A DNA stretch of 64,000 nt from Kwoniella bestiolae CBS 10118 (Eukaryota; Basidiomycota; Tremellomycetes; Tremellales; Cryptococcaceae): assembly GCF_000512585.2 (NCBI RefSeq), contig NC_089243.1:1240001-1304000 (forward strand), read 5' to 3'. This document shows, piece after piece, positions 9,693 to 21,086 of the stretch (its first letter is position 1; each line of letters opens with the position of its first letter). The notes under the pieces are model-generated. The model was not told the DNA's origin, did not search any database, and saw only the letters and a program-made list of their open reading frames with translations. The position numbers and the translations under genes are program-made.

Positions 9693-12378
9693 TCAATCTT
9701 CGTCCCGACCCAGAACCAACTCGCGCCACGCATCATCATCCCACCACTGTCTCCTTTCCACCCCCATACTCAACAACAACTCAATGTCATAATTCCCCTT
9801 ATGGTCGATCCACGGACTACATTCTTCGAGCAGTATCACGTTCTTGAGGTATATGTCGGTACCTTCCGTTTTGAGGGCGTAGTCTAGGAAGAGGGCCTCG
9901 TATCGCTCGAGATCGGGGATGTTTCGCGCTGGTTCCCTGTTTATCTCAGAAACGTTTTAGCTTAGGACGTATGTGCTAGGAGATGTACTGCATGCTCTCC
10001 TGAATGCATCGTACGTGAGAATTTGGAAGGTAGAGAGAAGCTCACCACGTCGAATCGTATATCTCCCAATCCCACCATTTGACTAAATAAAGGTAATTCC
10101 CTCCTCCGGGCTTGTGGGAGATTCTCTTTCTTCTGTAAGTCAGTCCAATATCCAATCAGCCTCAATTTACTGAACCAAGAAGCGGTAGTGGAAATCAAGA
10201 TGAGATTCGAATAGCTTGAATCAGTTCGATATCGCTTACCCGATAATCTTCTCCATGAAGTACTGATTCACATCGTCATTCTTCCTTACAATCCTCTTTT
10301 CAGATCTACCACAGGGTCGAGTCCAGTCAGCTTCTCTTCACCGAACATTGGTCATCCTCCATTCGAAGTGGCTTCTATTCACTCACCGATAGATGCAATT
10401 AGGTCTCAGGCACTTCTCCTGCTGCGCTTTCGGTATCGAAGGAATCTTACCATTTCCCCTATCATTCGCTTTCGCCAATATTCCTAGGCAATTTGGACAG
10501 CTCCATGGTGTTCCGCGCATGCTCTTTCCGTGGGATAGGCCGGCACAAGCCCAGTGCACTCTTCGCGGTAGCGGATTTAGACCTGTCAGCTTATCATGGA
10601 CCTTCTTATGCATGGGAAAGCTTACCTTCCTCCGCACTGGCGTGATGAAAAATCAGTCAATACATATAAACGGCATGCTGGTGTCCAGCATATATCGGCT
10701 TACCGTATCACAGATTATCTCCTCCTACCCCATCCGCCCATATCAGCTCCCCATCCGAAAACACAGGATAGCAGCTGACTTACCATTCTAGATTTGATCG
10801 TGTTAGCTCCAAACCCAGGCCATCCAACATCCTTCTTCCCGATCTTATCCTCCTTCTTGAGTCTCTTCTTCTTACTATTAGTCCAATGTGTCGTAGTCCC
10901 ATTCCCCCTCTTCCTCTTCCTTCCACTCAACGTGCGGGATCGTACCGGTGCGGGAGTCGGTGTACCGGGTAAAAGCAATTTATCATCTACCAGCGAAGCG
11001 CCTCTCCTTATAGCAGTTAGATGGGAGTCGTCCGAATCTGCAGTGCTTGAAGAAGAGGAGGAAGGCACGGATGATAGGCTGGCTTGACGCATGTATGTTA
11101 GTGGGAATGGGTTGTATGCCTTTGTAATTTGAGAACGGAGATTGTTGGATGGGCCAGCTTCGTCTGTTTCGGGAGAGAAGTTTATTAAAGGTTGATCTTC
11201 TGATTCTTCCGGTCGATCGGCTTGAGCTTGACCATCTATCAAGATCTCGTCCAAGAAGGACATATCGATCCTAAGCATCTTATCAGCTTGGATCCCACAT
11301 CAAGTAAAATATCAGCTCACTTGAAATTGTCTTTCCCCTTGGTTCCTTTCAATCTCTTCCTAAATACGAACCCTACCGCGTTTTCACCTTCTTTCAATAC
11401 ACTCTCGCCATTCAGAAGTTGGCGTTGTTTCTCTATCGCTTGATCTACAAGCGTTCCAGTGGGTTCTGGTAACGTCGATGAGGGTGCGTGATCTCCAAGT
11501 GTGGTTGAAGGAACTTCGAAGATCGCTGGGTCGAATGCGAAGGAATCGAAAGCGTCCTGAGAGTAATCCACAACTTGCAATTGAGGGTGGGATTGACTTT
11601 GGGTTTCTGGACGTTCCATTATAGGCGATTCGAGTCGGATGAGATCTTCCATATTGAAAAAGGAGATCATGGTCGAATCGTCCTGCGTATCATTCTTCTT
11701 GATGCTAGTGCTATTGGTCGCCTTGATGGCTTTGGCTTTTGTTTGACCTTGAGCACGCCCTTTCCTCTTATTTACACGAGTGCTCTTAAGAGTATTTAGC
11801 CTCTCCACCAGACCCTCCACTCTATCGTTCAAATAAATCTCCAACTCCAACCCACAACCTCTCTGCTTCTCTGCAACCTCTTCCAAGTTAATCTCAAGCT
11901 CATCGAACCTATCTTGTACGAACACCTCGAACGAAGTAAGCTTCTCTTGATGTGTTCTGATGAGCTCGGTCTGTTGAATGAGCAGATTAGCTATCGATCC
12001 TAGGATATTGGTCAATCTTGGATCTTCGGGTCTAATCGCCATGTGATAAGAGGAGGAGGTGCTAGATCTTCTGTCCGACTTCGAGGGAAGAGTCGATGGA
12101 GTGATTTTTGCTGGCGTGACGGGTGGAGATGAGGGAGTTTGTGGTGTAGATGAGTCGGGTGTGAGGAGACATCGGGGCTGTATTGGAGAAGGACCGGACA
12201 TCGTACTTTGAGAAAGTAATCGCGGCGATGATATCTTTGAAGTAGGAGGAATTATCTGCATCTTTTCTGAGATGGAAAGGGACACCACCACAGACATTTT
12301 ACACTTCCTCCTCTTACCTCTTTGACTTCCTCTGACCTCCTTATGGATGTGAAAGCGAGAGAAAGATAAGTGAGACAT
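9693..12378 (-). CDS. Coiled-coil / half-PHD / chromodomain protein
   Basis: Eight exons (11321-12378, 10784-11270, 10704-10724, 10626-10636, 10387-10560, 10240-10305, 10046-10132, 9693-9936) give up to 715 residues; later Met starts are possible. The N-terminal ~350 residues are low-complexity, followed by a predicted coiled coil (LTNILGSIANLLIQQTELIR onward) and basic stretches (KRKRGNGTTTHW, KKKRLKKEDK). Residues 516-550 resemble the second half of a PHD finger: C520-x2-C523, H528-x2-C531, W545-x-C547-x2-C550. I see no first Cys pair. A chromodomain follows at about 598-650, with aromatic residues in YFMEKIIG, YLYLVKWWDW and STWEPARNI. It is likely a nuclear reader of methylated histone tails. 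The Tremellales PRC2 chromodomain subunit (Ccc1) is one candidate identity, unproven here. Confidence 0.75.
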
Positions 12379-12722
12379 TCTGTATGAGCAAGTTAGTGCG
12401 AAAACCCCCTCTCATCGAGATGCGAGATGTGGGTGGACCACCTCCACCTCCACCGGGGATAACCGAGAACCGAGCGGAAATCCAATCCATGTGGCACGTC
12501 CCTTGGCTAGGGAGTGGAGTGTCGAGACGATAGATGCATATAAGATGAGATGAAGACAGATAACATGCTATTCACTATGTACTACAAACGTTCCATTCTC
12601 ATATCAACCGACTTATATACCAAAATGAACACCAATCCATTTCCATGCGAACGAGCCTTACATACCAATGAGCCAAACATCAATGTCCTTTCCTTCCCTC
12701 CATCACTGCGAGAAACCCAATC
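12379..12722. other. Intergenic, promoter of chromodomain gene
   Basis: 344 bp between the kinase stop and the first ATG of the chromodomain gene, both on the minus strand. It has a Pu/Py-rich CCACCTCCACCTCCACC run at about 12439-12455. No gene seen. Confidence 0.45.
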
Positions 12723-15021
12723 CTAACAGATACTCCCCCGATGAGCCAACATCCCCCTCAACCACGGATGTCTCTCGACCTCCTCAATCCTCGCCCGTCT
12801 TCTCGGATCAGTATGTAGACACCTAGTCATCAGATCAAAAGCCCCTCCAGGAATTTGCCGCTTAATCTTGATCCGTCCATCCTGGGCCCAGGTGGTATTG
12901 GGGAAAGGTGATTCTCCAGTGAGGATTATACCTAGTATGATACCTAATGACCAGATATCCGCCGGGCCCGCATGGTAATGTCGCCCATTTAGTACTTCAG
13001 CGGAGGCATACGACATGGTGCCTCGGAAATGGTCGTATAATACCGGTGGGCTATTGGGATCCTCGATGACAGCTGAACCAAAATCAATTATCTTTACCTG
13101 ACCACGATATCTCATATCAGCTTACAACCTTATGCAACGGGATAGAGGAAAGGGAGAAGATAAGCTCACAGATAAGTTCCGATCAATCACGATATTCTCA
13201 TCCTTCAGATCCCTATGGTATATCCCCCTTCTATGCAAATACCCAACAGCATCTACGATCTGCCTGAAGATCTTCCGAGATTGATCTTCGGTGAATCGCT
13301 GGTGTTCTACACACTCGAACAGATCATACGAAGCTCTTCGAGCCATATTGGGTCTACTGCCGTTCTTATCGCCGTTCATGGGACTCAACTTTGACCAGTC
13401 GATCGAATGGACAGGGGAGAATAGAAGGGCCGAACCGGGAGTTTGAGGTGGGTTGATCGTGGGCACTGAAATTGGTAGGGAAGGTGTAACGGCTGGAACA
13501 GGGTTATGCAATGCATCGGGTACTTCGAGGGTATGCCCGGGCTCCCAAGGATCACCGTGGAGCTCTTGGACCTGTTCGCATACATGCAACCCAGTCAGTC
13601 AGTCGTACATTTCAGACATGAAGTATGCGAGGTAAGAAGGGAGAACTTACGAGATAGAAGAACTCGTTATCCTCATACAGCTCTTTGAATCCTATGATCC
13701 CCGGATGTCTCACTCGGCTCAACACGAAACTCTCAACAGGTTCACCCTCCAGCATCGCGTAATCGCATTCCTGGATCCTATCTTTGAATATGAACTTGAC
13801 GGCGACCTCGATGCCCATCTGATTCTTGTACCCCGTTTGAAGAGCTGAGCAGACGAACCCGAATCCTCCTGAGCCCAGCTCGTCCCGGATGATATATCTT
13901 CGGGAGAAGGAGGAACACAATTTCCTATCTTTCAGATAATGCGCTGCGATCTCTGATTTGGGGAGTTCCACCGGAGGAGGGGTGATAGATGGTGTGGGGC
14001 AATGCGAGACGGGCGCAGAGGGGTATAATACTGGATGATGCAGATGAAGACTGTTGGTCGGGGTGGGCAGTTCCACGTCACTATGGTATGGAGGCGTGAA
14101 GAGTTGGTTGTTCATCTGCATAGGCCTTGGTCCGTTGAGCTGGTAATTCGACGAGAAGACATCGTTGAACTGTGTTTGGGTTTGCCCTTGAGTTGGGAAC
14201 AGGTAGTCCGTGGTTGTTGGAGTATGAGTGGGGATAGGCGATGGGACGGAGATAGGTGAGATTGCTGGACCTGATAAAGGCGAGGGAGGATCGAAAGTAC
14301 CTTGATGCCTGACCTGAACATTGAGATTGAGGTTGGTCGCTGTCCTTTCACTCCATGATGGCAGTCTCACAGCGTTCAATCGGATTTGCGATTGTGGACT
14401 GAACGATTGTTTGGGAGGTGAGCTCAATTGGAACGAGCTTTTGTGGACGTTTGAATGTGGTTTGGGAAAATCAAAGGGGTTTTGAGAAGGGATGAAAGCT
14501 GGAGAAGAGAAGAGCTGTGCCTTTGAGATATCATCGTTATCGTTATCGTTATCTTCGATGAGAGATTCGTTGATCAAGTCTGATAAAGGAAGTGCATGGG
14601 GAGTGGTAATATCCAGATCGGGTTCCGAACCTGCACTGTAGAGTAATCGGTTATAGCTGTCATTGGCGTTTTGTGGTGTTGTGAAAGATAGACCATCGAA
14701 TAGATGAGTCAATTTCCTAGTGGGCGAAGACAAGTTTGGAGCAGGGAAAGGATATTCAGAAGCGTTATCGAACCTATCAAAGGTCGAGGAGGATCCGCCA
14801 CTTTTAGAGATGGAGATTTGACGAGGCGGGGTAGAGATGTTGGAGCAGAAGATGGGGGATGGGGAAGTCGGGGAGGAGGGCCTTGAGGACGAATGATAAG
14901 GTGATGATGGGGGAGGAGCCTTCGAGGGTCTTCGGAGAGGTGGTGGTAGGGAATTGGGGTAGAAGACCGCCTGACCTATCGAAGGTGACGATTTCCGCTT
15001 TTGCTCTCTTATGGGTGACAT
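12723..15021 (-). CDS. Ser/Thr protein kinase, PAS-kinase-like catalytic domain
   Basis: Three exons (13651-15021, 13170-13571, 12723-13097) give 715 residues. The first ~370 residues are disordered and Ser/Pro rich with no PAS domain that I can see. The kinase domain starts near 372, with Gly loop LGSGGFGFV (382-390), VAVK lysine 409, the αC segment GEPVESFVLSRV and catalytic HRDLKDEN (576-583). DFG aspartate 596 and a SYASAEVLNG activation/APE-like segment follow. The VIDRNLSVKIIDFGSA style and the ADIWSLGIILGIILTGE helix are closest to the CAMK-group PSK/PASK catalytic type. About 75 residues (roughly 464-540) of low-complexity sequence interrupt the domain at the hinge. APE is replaced by SAE. 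It is probably an active signalling kinase; the substrate is unknown. Confidence 0.85.
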
Positions 15022-17384
15022 CTTGTCAAGAGATCTGTCGTACAGGCAGTGGGAGTGGGAATAGACAGGTAAAAGGTGACCTTCTCCTCCGATCCTCTTT
15101 ATAGTGTAGGTGATCCTTGTAATGTGCCGAAGGGTTGGCAGTTGGAGCTGTCAGGGTAGAAACGTACCGAGACAATCGTTATCCTTATTTGAATAGGTAT
15201 GGGTTACACTACCGACGTGACAACCTCATATAGTTATAAGACAGGATCGCCTTTTTGACTCTGTCCCCGGTGTATCCTAGATATTCAATATTGCATTCAC
15301 TGACCAACTGGATTGGGTAAGATGGTAGGTAGGTATTTCCGACGAGTCTTGATCGAGGCTAGGCTCGGTGTATGTATCTGATTGTGATTGTGTTTGTGTT
15401 TGATTGTGGCTACGAGATTTGAATTGGTCAAGGCCAAACACCCTTCCTATTGTACTGTACTAAGGCTGGAGGACGATCTTGTGTGCATTGTGGAGGAAGG
15501 GAAGAAACTTTGTTGAGATATGATTTCTCGTAGGTTATATATCGTCTCCAACGTCCTCTTGCTTACATGAACATGACAACCCTGGTGAGGTACGGTATAG
15601 TGCTTGTAGTCTCGTTTGAAGTGGTTTCAGCTCAGCTGAGTCTTGCTCGGGCTGATAACTGTCGATCAGGTCCATGAGAAAATTGATCCTGCATCGAATC
15701 CTGAACTCCACATTGCAAAAACGAAAAGCCTTGATCAATCATGACTCAACATGTAACATAATCATCCTGTAATGCAAAACCGCCATGATTCTTCATTCTC
15801 TCTTATCGTAAAGGAAAGAAATTCCCACAGTCCAAGCCCCTTTACATACATGTAACGAAAGAACCAATATGTCTAAGTTGATAGAAATCGAACAGCAAAA
15901 AAAACAAACAGAATACGACTTACTAAAATTCACTTTGCGAGTACCCCCACGCACTGTGTCGTACCTTGATTTACATGTTTACAGCTGATCATAACGAAAC
16001 AATCCAAGCCAAGCGAATTGTCAAATCGGTTTCGATAATTGATAACTTGAGACAAACATTATCCGATGACGATAAGTTATTAAATACATGGGCGGGCTCA
16101 TGCTCAACTACACTGGGCATCTCTCTCGTCCCAACAGACGAGAAAGGGTAACAATTGCCATGAATCCCATCCACGTGGGTGTAAAACATGATCTCGTCAA
16201 GATACAACCGCACGAATGTCAGGATCGCAGGGTGTCTCTCACCACGGAGCACCGAACCGAATAACCCAGATAACCACACATTCAGAAATGGGTACCTCGC
16301 TCGCTTAACATGCTCATATCCGCCTTCTCATCATGAGTCACGTTAGCTAAGCATCAACCTAACGAGAATAGTTTATTTTCGCTCCCTAATCGCAGGAATC
16401 AATCTTACCCTGACAATTTTCCGGGTTATCTGAATCAGTGGAGTCCTGGATGGTACACTAGCATGAGGTGGCTTAGAATACGATACATTCTATTCTGAAT
16501 GGTTGAAACAAGTTTATGCTTCCCGTTTTGTCGATTGTGGGAGAAGCTCCGCTCGAATCGTTATGTCTATGTTGATCTTCCCGTCGGACAGATGCAATAC
16601 ACGGGATCAGAGGGACTCAAGACTGATCCAATCGGGCTCCAAGATCCCCAGGCGGTCTCACCTCACTCCTCTTCCCATTCAGAGAGTACAGTCGTATGTT
16701 CGTAGCCGTCGGTCAGGGCTCACGAGCACTTGATGCTGTAAGATCATTGTTGCCTGATACCTATACTATGCCTAAGAACTAATATGCTTCTTTGAGAAAC
16801 CCGTCCTCTAGATTATGTGTCTTTGATGTATGAAGTAGTATCATTCCCACTGTCACCTCATGTGCTCAGATTGGAAAATGGTTGGACGATTCCTTACCGA
16901 AGTATACCATATGAGTCAATACCAATCCCCTTTATCAGTCTCAGCCAGCCAAGTCATCCGGGTTGTTCCTTGAGCTATAACGATCAGGTATCAGTCAGTC
17001 CGGAATGATGTTCTGTCTACGTGCAAGGGTGGTACTCACAACTACTTACCGGTTGATGAATCGATTGAATCGTTTTCAGTTTACGAGCATCCGATTGTCT
17101 TACAGTAAATATCTTACCTGATCCAGATGTACCAAAGATCAGTCGCGTATCAAACCTTGTTATTTGATCCCGCACCCTTGACACCATAGTACTGTCCAAT
17201 GGATTTTTACTCTTTCTGTTCTTTTTCAAAGTTTCTACTCAGCTGTGGATTCCTGCTCAGTGCTCAGTCCGAAGACCGAGGTATCAAGGGAAGACAGAGG
17301 TCGATCAAGCTCACAATTGATCCAATTCATCCTCGAGTGACCTGACTTTTTCTCAAGGTACACCACTGATCGCTCAAAGCCAGC
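15022..17384. promoter_or_regulatory. Long gene-free region between kinase and oxygenase
   Basis: 2.36 kb, the longest stretch without a recognisable gene. It contains a TG-rich tract at about 15370-15415 and scattered AT-rich blocks (15890-15930, 16370-16400). Several short frames, the longest 96 codons at 15989-16279 on the minus strand, lack family signals or plausible splicing. It probably holds two promoters and possibly a non-coding transcript or decayed gene. I see no positive evidence for either. Confidence 0.4.
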
Positions 17385-19015
17385 ATGTCTCTCGGTTCTT
17401 CCTCATCTCCTGGACCGGTCACCATCTCTCTGTCAGAATTGCTGTCGCCCACAGCGACAAGGTCGGAAGTACTGAATGAGAGAGTAATAGCTGCCCTAGG
17501 GTCCGATTCAGGATGTCTGGGTATCATAGTGATCAAAGGTGAGTTTGTGCTTTCCTCAATGAGATTCTACCTGTGTTCATAATCTACGCTAACACAAGTG
17601 ATGTAATCATCATCGAAAATATCTCGTAGACCTCCCACCAGACTTCCCAGCCCTTCGCGAGAAACTCTTCCGGCTTGCCTGTAGGTTGGCCAATCTTCCC
17701 GATGAGGTGAAAGAGCGATTCTCAAGTCCGGAGACGTCATACTTGTTCGGTTGGTCACATGGGAAAGAGATAATGAATGGGGTGAGTCCAGCCAGTCTAA
17801 GCTTTTACCAAGAAGTGAGATGTGCTGATATGGAAAGGGGAAAAGTAGAAACCTGATACGCAGAAGGGATCTTATTATGCCAATCCACTTATCGACTTTC
17901 CAAATGTATCTGAGCAACTTCGGGATGAGCATCCGGAATATTATGCGGGAAATGTATGGCCGGAAGGAGTAGAGGGGTTGGAAGAGTTTGAGAAGACTTT
18001 CAAAGCGTATGTTCCGATCTGATCAAAGCTATGGGGCCTCCTCAAGCCCGAATGGTATTTCCACTGATCGTACTTATAGACTAGGTAAAATAATATTCGA
18101 CGTGGGCATCGCACTAGCAACGGCTTGCGAGACTTTCGGTATGTCATCGATCTCCCTTTCAGATCTCATTCGTCTTGTATCAGTCCTGACATCCGTTTGA
18201 TGTTCATACTTCAAAGTCTCACCGGCACTATCAAACCCATCTGGCACCATTGCTTCCCTTATATCCTCCTCGAAATGCAATAAAGCGAGACTACTCCACT
18301 ATTATCCTCAGCCACCTTCCGCCCAGTCAGCAAAAGAGGAAGAGGATATACAGAACGATGCGCTGTGCGGTACTCATCTAGATCACTCCTTGCTTACTGG
18401 TCTATGTGAGAAACTTGTCTTTCGAATTGATTTTCGATCACCTACGAAGCTGATCTCTCGACTTCACTGTACTCACATAGGCTCAGCGATGTATCTTTCC
18501 CAATCAGAACCATCAGGTACATCCGAACCGCAAATTGTAGATCCGCCAAACGATTCAACGGGTCTATGGATCTATCCTAGGAATAGTAAAGATGCTGTGA
18601 AAGTTACGATACCTCGGGATTGTCTGGGTGAGTACAGCTTCCACCCCGAATCAGGCAGCGATCGCTCTACTCAATTCACCACAAGAAGACTAATCGATAT
18701 ATCCTTTCTACAGCCTTCCAAACTGGCGAAGCATTATCCTTGTTAACTTCCAACAAACTATCTGCAACCCCCCACTTCGTTAGTGGTTCGACCAAGAGTC
18801 AGAATCCAGTATCGAGGGAGACGTTCGCCTTCTTCTTACAGTGAGTCGAGCTCAAGCATTCAAAGCGCTTGAATGAGTGAGAGCTGATGCAATTTCTACG
18901 TAGACCCGATGTGGACGATGTTATTGGACCTGAAGGGGAGACGTTCGGTCAATTCACAAAGAGAGTACTGGGAAGACACTATGCTGAGAAGTCTATGGGC
19001 GAAGCTGAAGACTGA
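17385..19015 (+). CDS. 2-oxoglutarate/Fe(II)-dependent dioxygenase (isopenicillin-N-synthase-like)
   Basis: Eight exons (17385-17538, 17630-17781, 17849-18006, 18080-18138, 18217-18405, 18481-18627, 18714-18840, 18904-19015) join to 365 residues. The C-terminal jelly-roll core carries the iron triad pattern: GTHLDH (H~228, D~230) and TPHFV (H~307). The Arg of VSRETFAFF, about 18 residues later, would bind 2-oxoglutarate. The N-terminus has the DLPPDFPALREKLFRLACRLANLP pattern seen in fungal and plant clavaminate-synthase-like proteins. It is a soluble oxygenase with unknown substrate. It is not part of an obvious biosynthetic cluster, since its neighbours are a protein repair enzyme and a kinase. 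Confidence 0.85.
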
Positions 19016-19226
19016 GAGGAGATTATGGTAATTATTGTAATCAGACAGACGCATTCAGTTGTATTATATGCTAGCATAGTCATCGAGATGCACAAATACA
19101 TTGGATATATGACACACAATTTCAATTATACAGGCTACATACTTTATCGTTACAATTGTTGTCTCGTTCATTCGTCTTCATGGTACCATTTTTTACATTA
19201 TCACATTCACAAATACAATCACAATA

Positions 19227-20565
19227 TCACAATTCGCTCTTCCATTGTTTGTCAGCATCGGTAAGAGGGACATACTATTGAAAAACAGGAAATCAGCTTT
19301 CGATTGTCCAGCAAGGGTCTTATGACAAAGTAAGGATACATACCATAACACCAAATAGTTTCTTCTTCGTCACCTCGCCTGTATCTGACTTATCGATCTG
19401 CCAAATATCTAGATTTACAATAAACCATCAGTCTATCTCACAAAGTACCGATAGAAAAGTCTCGATTCGACATACCTTGCGAGCCTTGACCAACGGGTAT
19501 GAACATCCTACCGGGCTTAGCGAGCTGTCAAACACGTGAATTGTGTAAACCTCCATCGTACACCGATGAGTTGACAGCAAAAGTAGCTAGTGACGTACCT
19601 GGTCGATGAGCGGTTGAGGTATCTCCGGAGCAGCCGCTCCTACATGTATAATTGAGAAGGGGGCATGTTCAGGCGACCCTTTCCTCCCATCTCCGCAAAT
19701 CATGATTACCCCTCCCTTGCCATCTTTCCCTGGTCCGAGGGGTACACCATCTTTCTTGAGATTAGAGATGGATTGGTCGACTAGACCTTGGATGTGGTCT
19801 ATGCCTATTACGAGGGAATGGGGTGCTAGGTGATGCAGGACAGCGGTGACTACGTGGCAGCTGTCAGGGTCAGGCCCTCATCGGGACATGATGGGGTATA
19901 TGAGATGAGCAGAAGACATGTTTGGAGAGAGGGGAACGTACGGTATCCCGATCCACTCCCTACATCTAGGATCGCACCTGTATGAGGGGAGTTGGCAACT
20001 GGCAGGAAAGATAGGAGGTTCTCGCATGCGTGGGCGTGCATGTGAGGTGCGGATATGGTGGCTCCGAAGCCTATACGTCTGTCAAGATTGATATATGCTT
20101 TAGCCCGAGCTTCAGCTGTTTTGGGGAATGGGTATGTCAACAATGAGTATAGGGATGGAAAGCAACTCACTGAGGGGAATCTTCGTAGGCGTACATTTGA
20201 TCTGGGACGTAGTTTTTCCTATCGACTTTACGCATTGCCTGAAAAGTCAAGTGGGGATTATCAGCTCCATTATGGAATATTTGTCGTGACGAGCCGGACG
20301 TTGAACAGGTCTACGGATGAAAAAGTAAAAGAATTGATTGGGAATATGCAGCTTAGCTTACCTCGGCGATTTGGGGGGAAATTATCAACCCGTTCTTCAC
20401 CATATTGTCGATGAGCTAAACGAGTCACGCAGCAATGACATCAGTAACTTGGTATCACGGCGCTCTCAATATTCTAGAGGGGTTTATGGCCAGGAGAAAT
20501 CTTGGTATACAGAAGTCGAACTCACTCACCTCGGCATTGCTCCTCCCGCCTGATCTCCAAGCCAT
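19227..20565 (-). CDS. PCM1: Protein-L-isoaspartate O-methyltransferase
   Basis: Eight exons (20530-20565, 20362-20415, 20171-20238, 19942-20078, 19599-19849, 19476-19524, 19344-19408, 19227-19274) join to 235 residues, close to the usual ~227. The enzyme methylates isoaspartyl residues with S-adenosylmethionine and so starts repair of aged proteins. Family signatures include the N-terminal MAWRSGG, GFGATISAPHMHA (substrate loop) and SAM motif DVGSGSGY (91-98). GDGRKG and HVGAAAPEIP are also present, followed by PGRMFIPVG. The chosen start matches the animal protein. The same frame stays open upstream to an ATG at 20778 and would add a hydrophobic segment (see findings). The symbol is a generic family name. 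Confidence 0.93.
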
Positions 20566-21086
20566 ACTGAACAGATGTTTGAAAGGTGGAATGGCGAGTA
20601 CCAGTACTAGTGTCAACGAGAACAGGAATCGCAGCGTGTCGTCGGGTCTCTGATTCAGATGAGGCTGTGATCCTAAGATAAGCTGGTATGAGAAGGTATG
20701 GTGGGTTGTCACCTTAAGAGTAACATCTTGACAGGTAAGGCCAATGTCGAGATGACGACCACTTCTCACACCCACCAAGTGAGTGATCTACCTCCACATT
20801 CCTCCCCTCTTACCCGCACTCTCTATCCTTATATACTCCCCCACCTTTTTTGCCTATGACAACCCCTCAGCTTGAGTTAAGCGTCGGTAAAATCAATCAA
20901 CGGTCAAATCCGATCGCATCGCTCGCTCTTCCGAGATCATTCGGTCCGGGACGTCAGAGTGTTGTAACAACTTTTCGTCAGCAGATGGAAGAGTGCTATG
21001 ACAGAAGTGTTTGTCTCGTTCACAAATCCCACAAGAGAGCTGTAGATATATGATTGACAGGCGATGATGGAAAGGCAAAGTAGAAG
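20566..21086. promoter_or_regulatory. Divergent region, isoaspartate methyltransferase / MFS transporter
   Basis: 521 bp between divergent starts. The first ~210 bp may be translated as an N-terminal extension of the methyltransferase. No separate gene seen. Confidence 0.45.

Noticed and set aside
10725..10784. Intronic text of the chromodomain gene that reads like SDGELIWADG, suggestive of a PHD first half
   Set aside because: The frame runs into a stop and has no Cys pair. The interval has a good donor, a CTGAT branch site and a TAG acceptor, so I treat it as an intron.
15989..16279. 96-codon minus-strand frame in the gene-poor region
   Set aside because: No family signature, no adjoining exon with splice signals, and no clear promoter.
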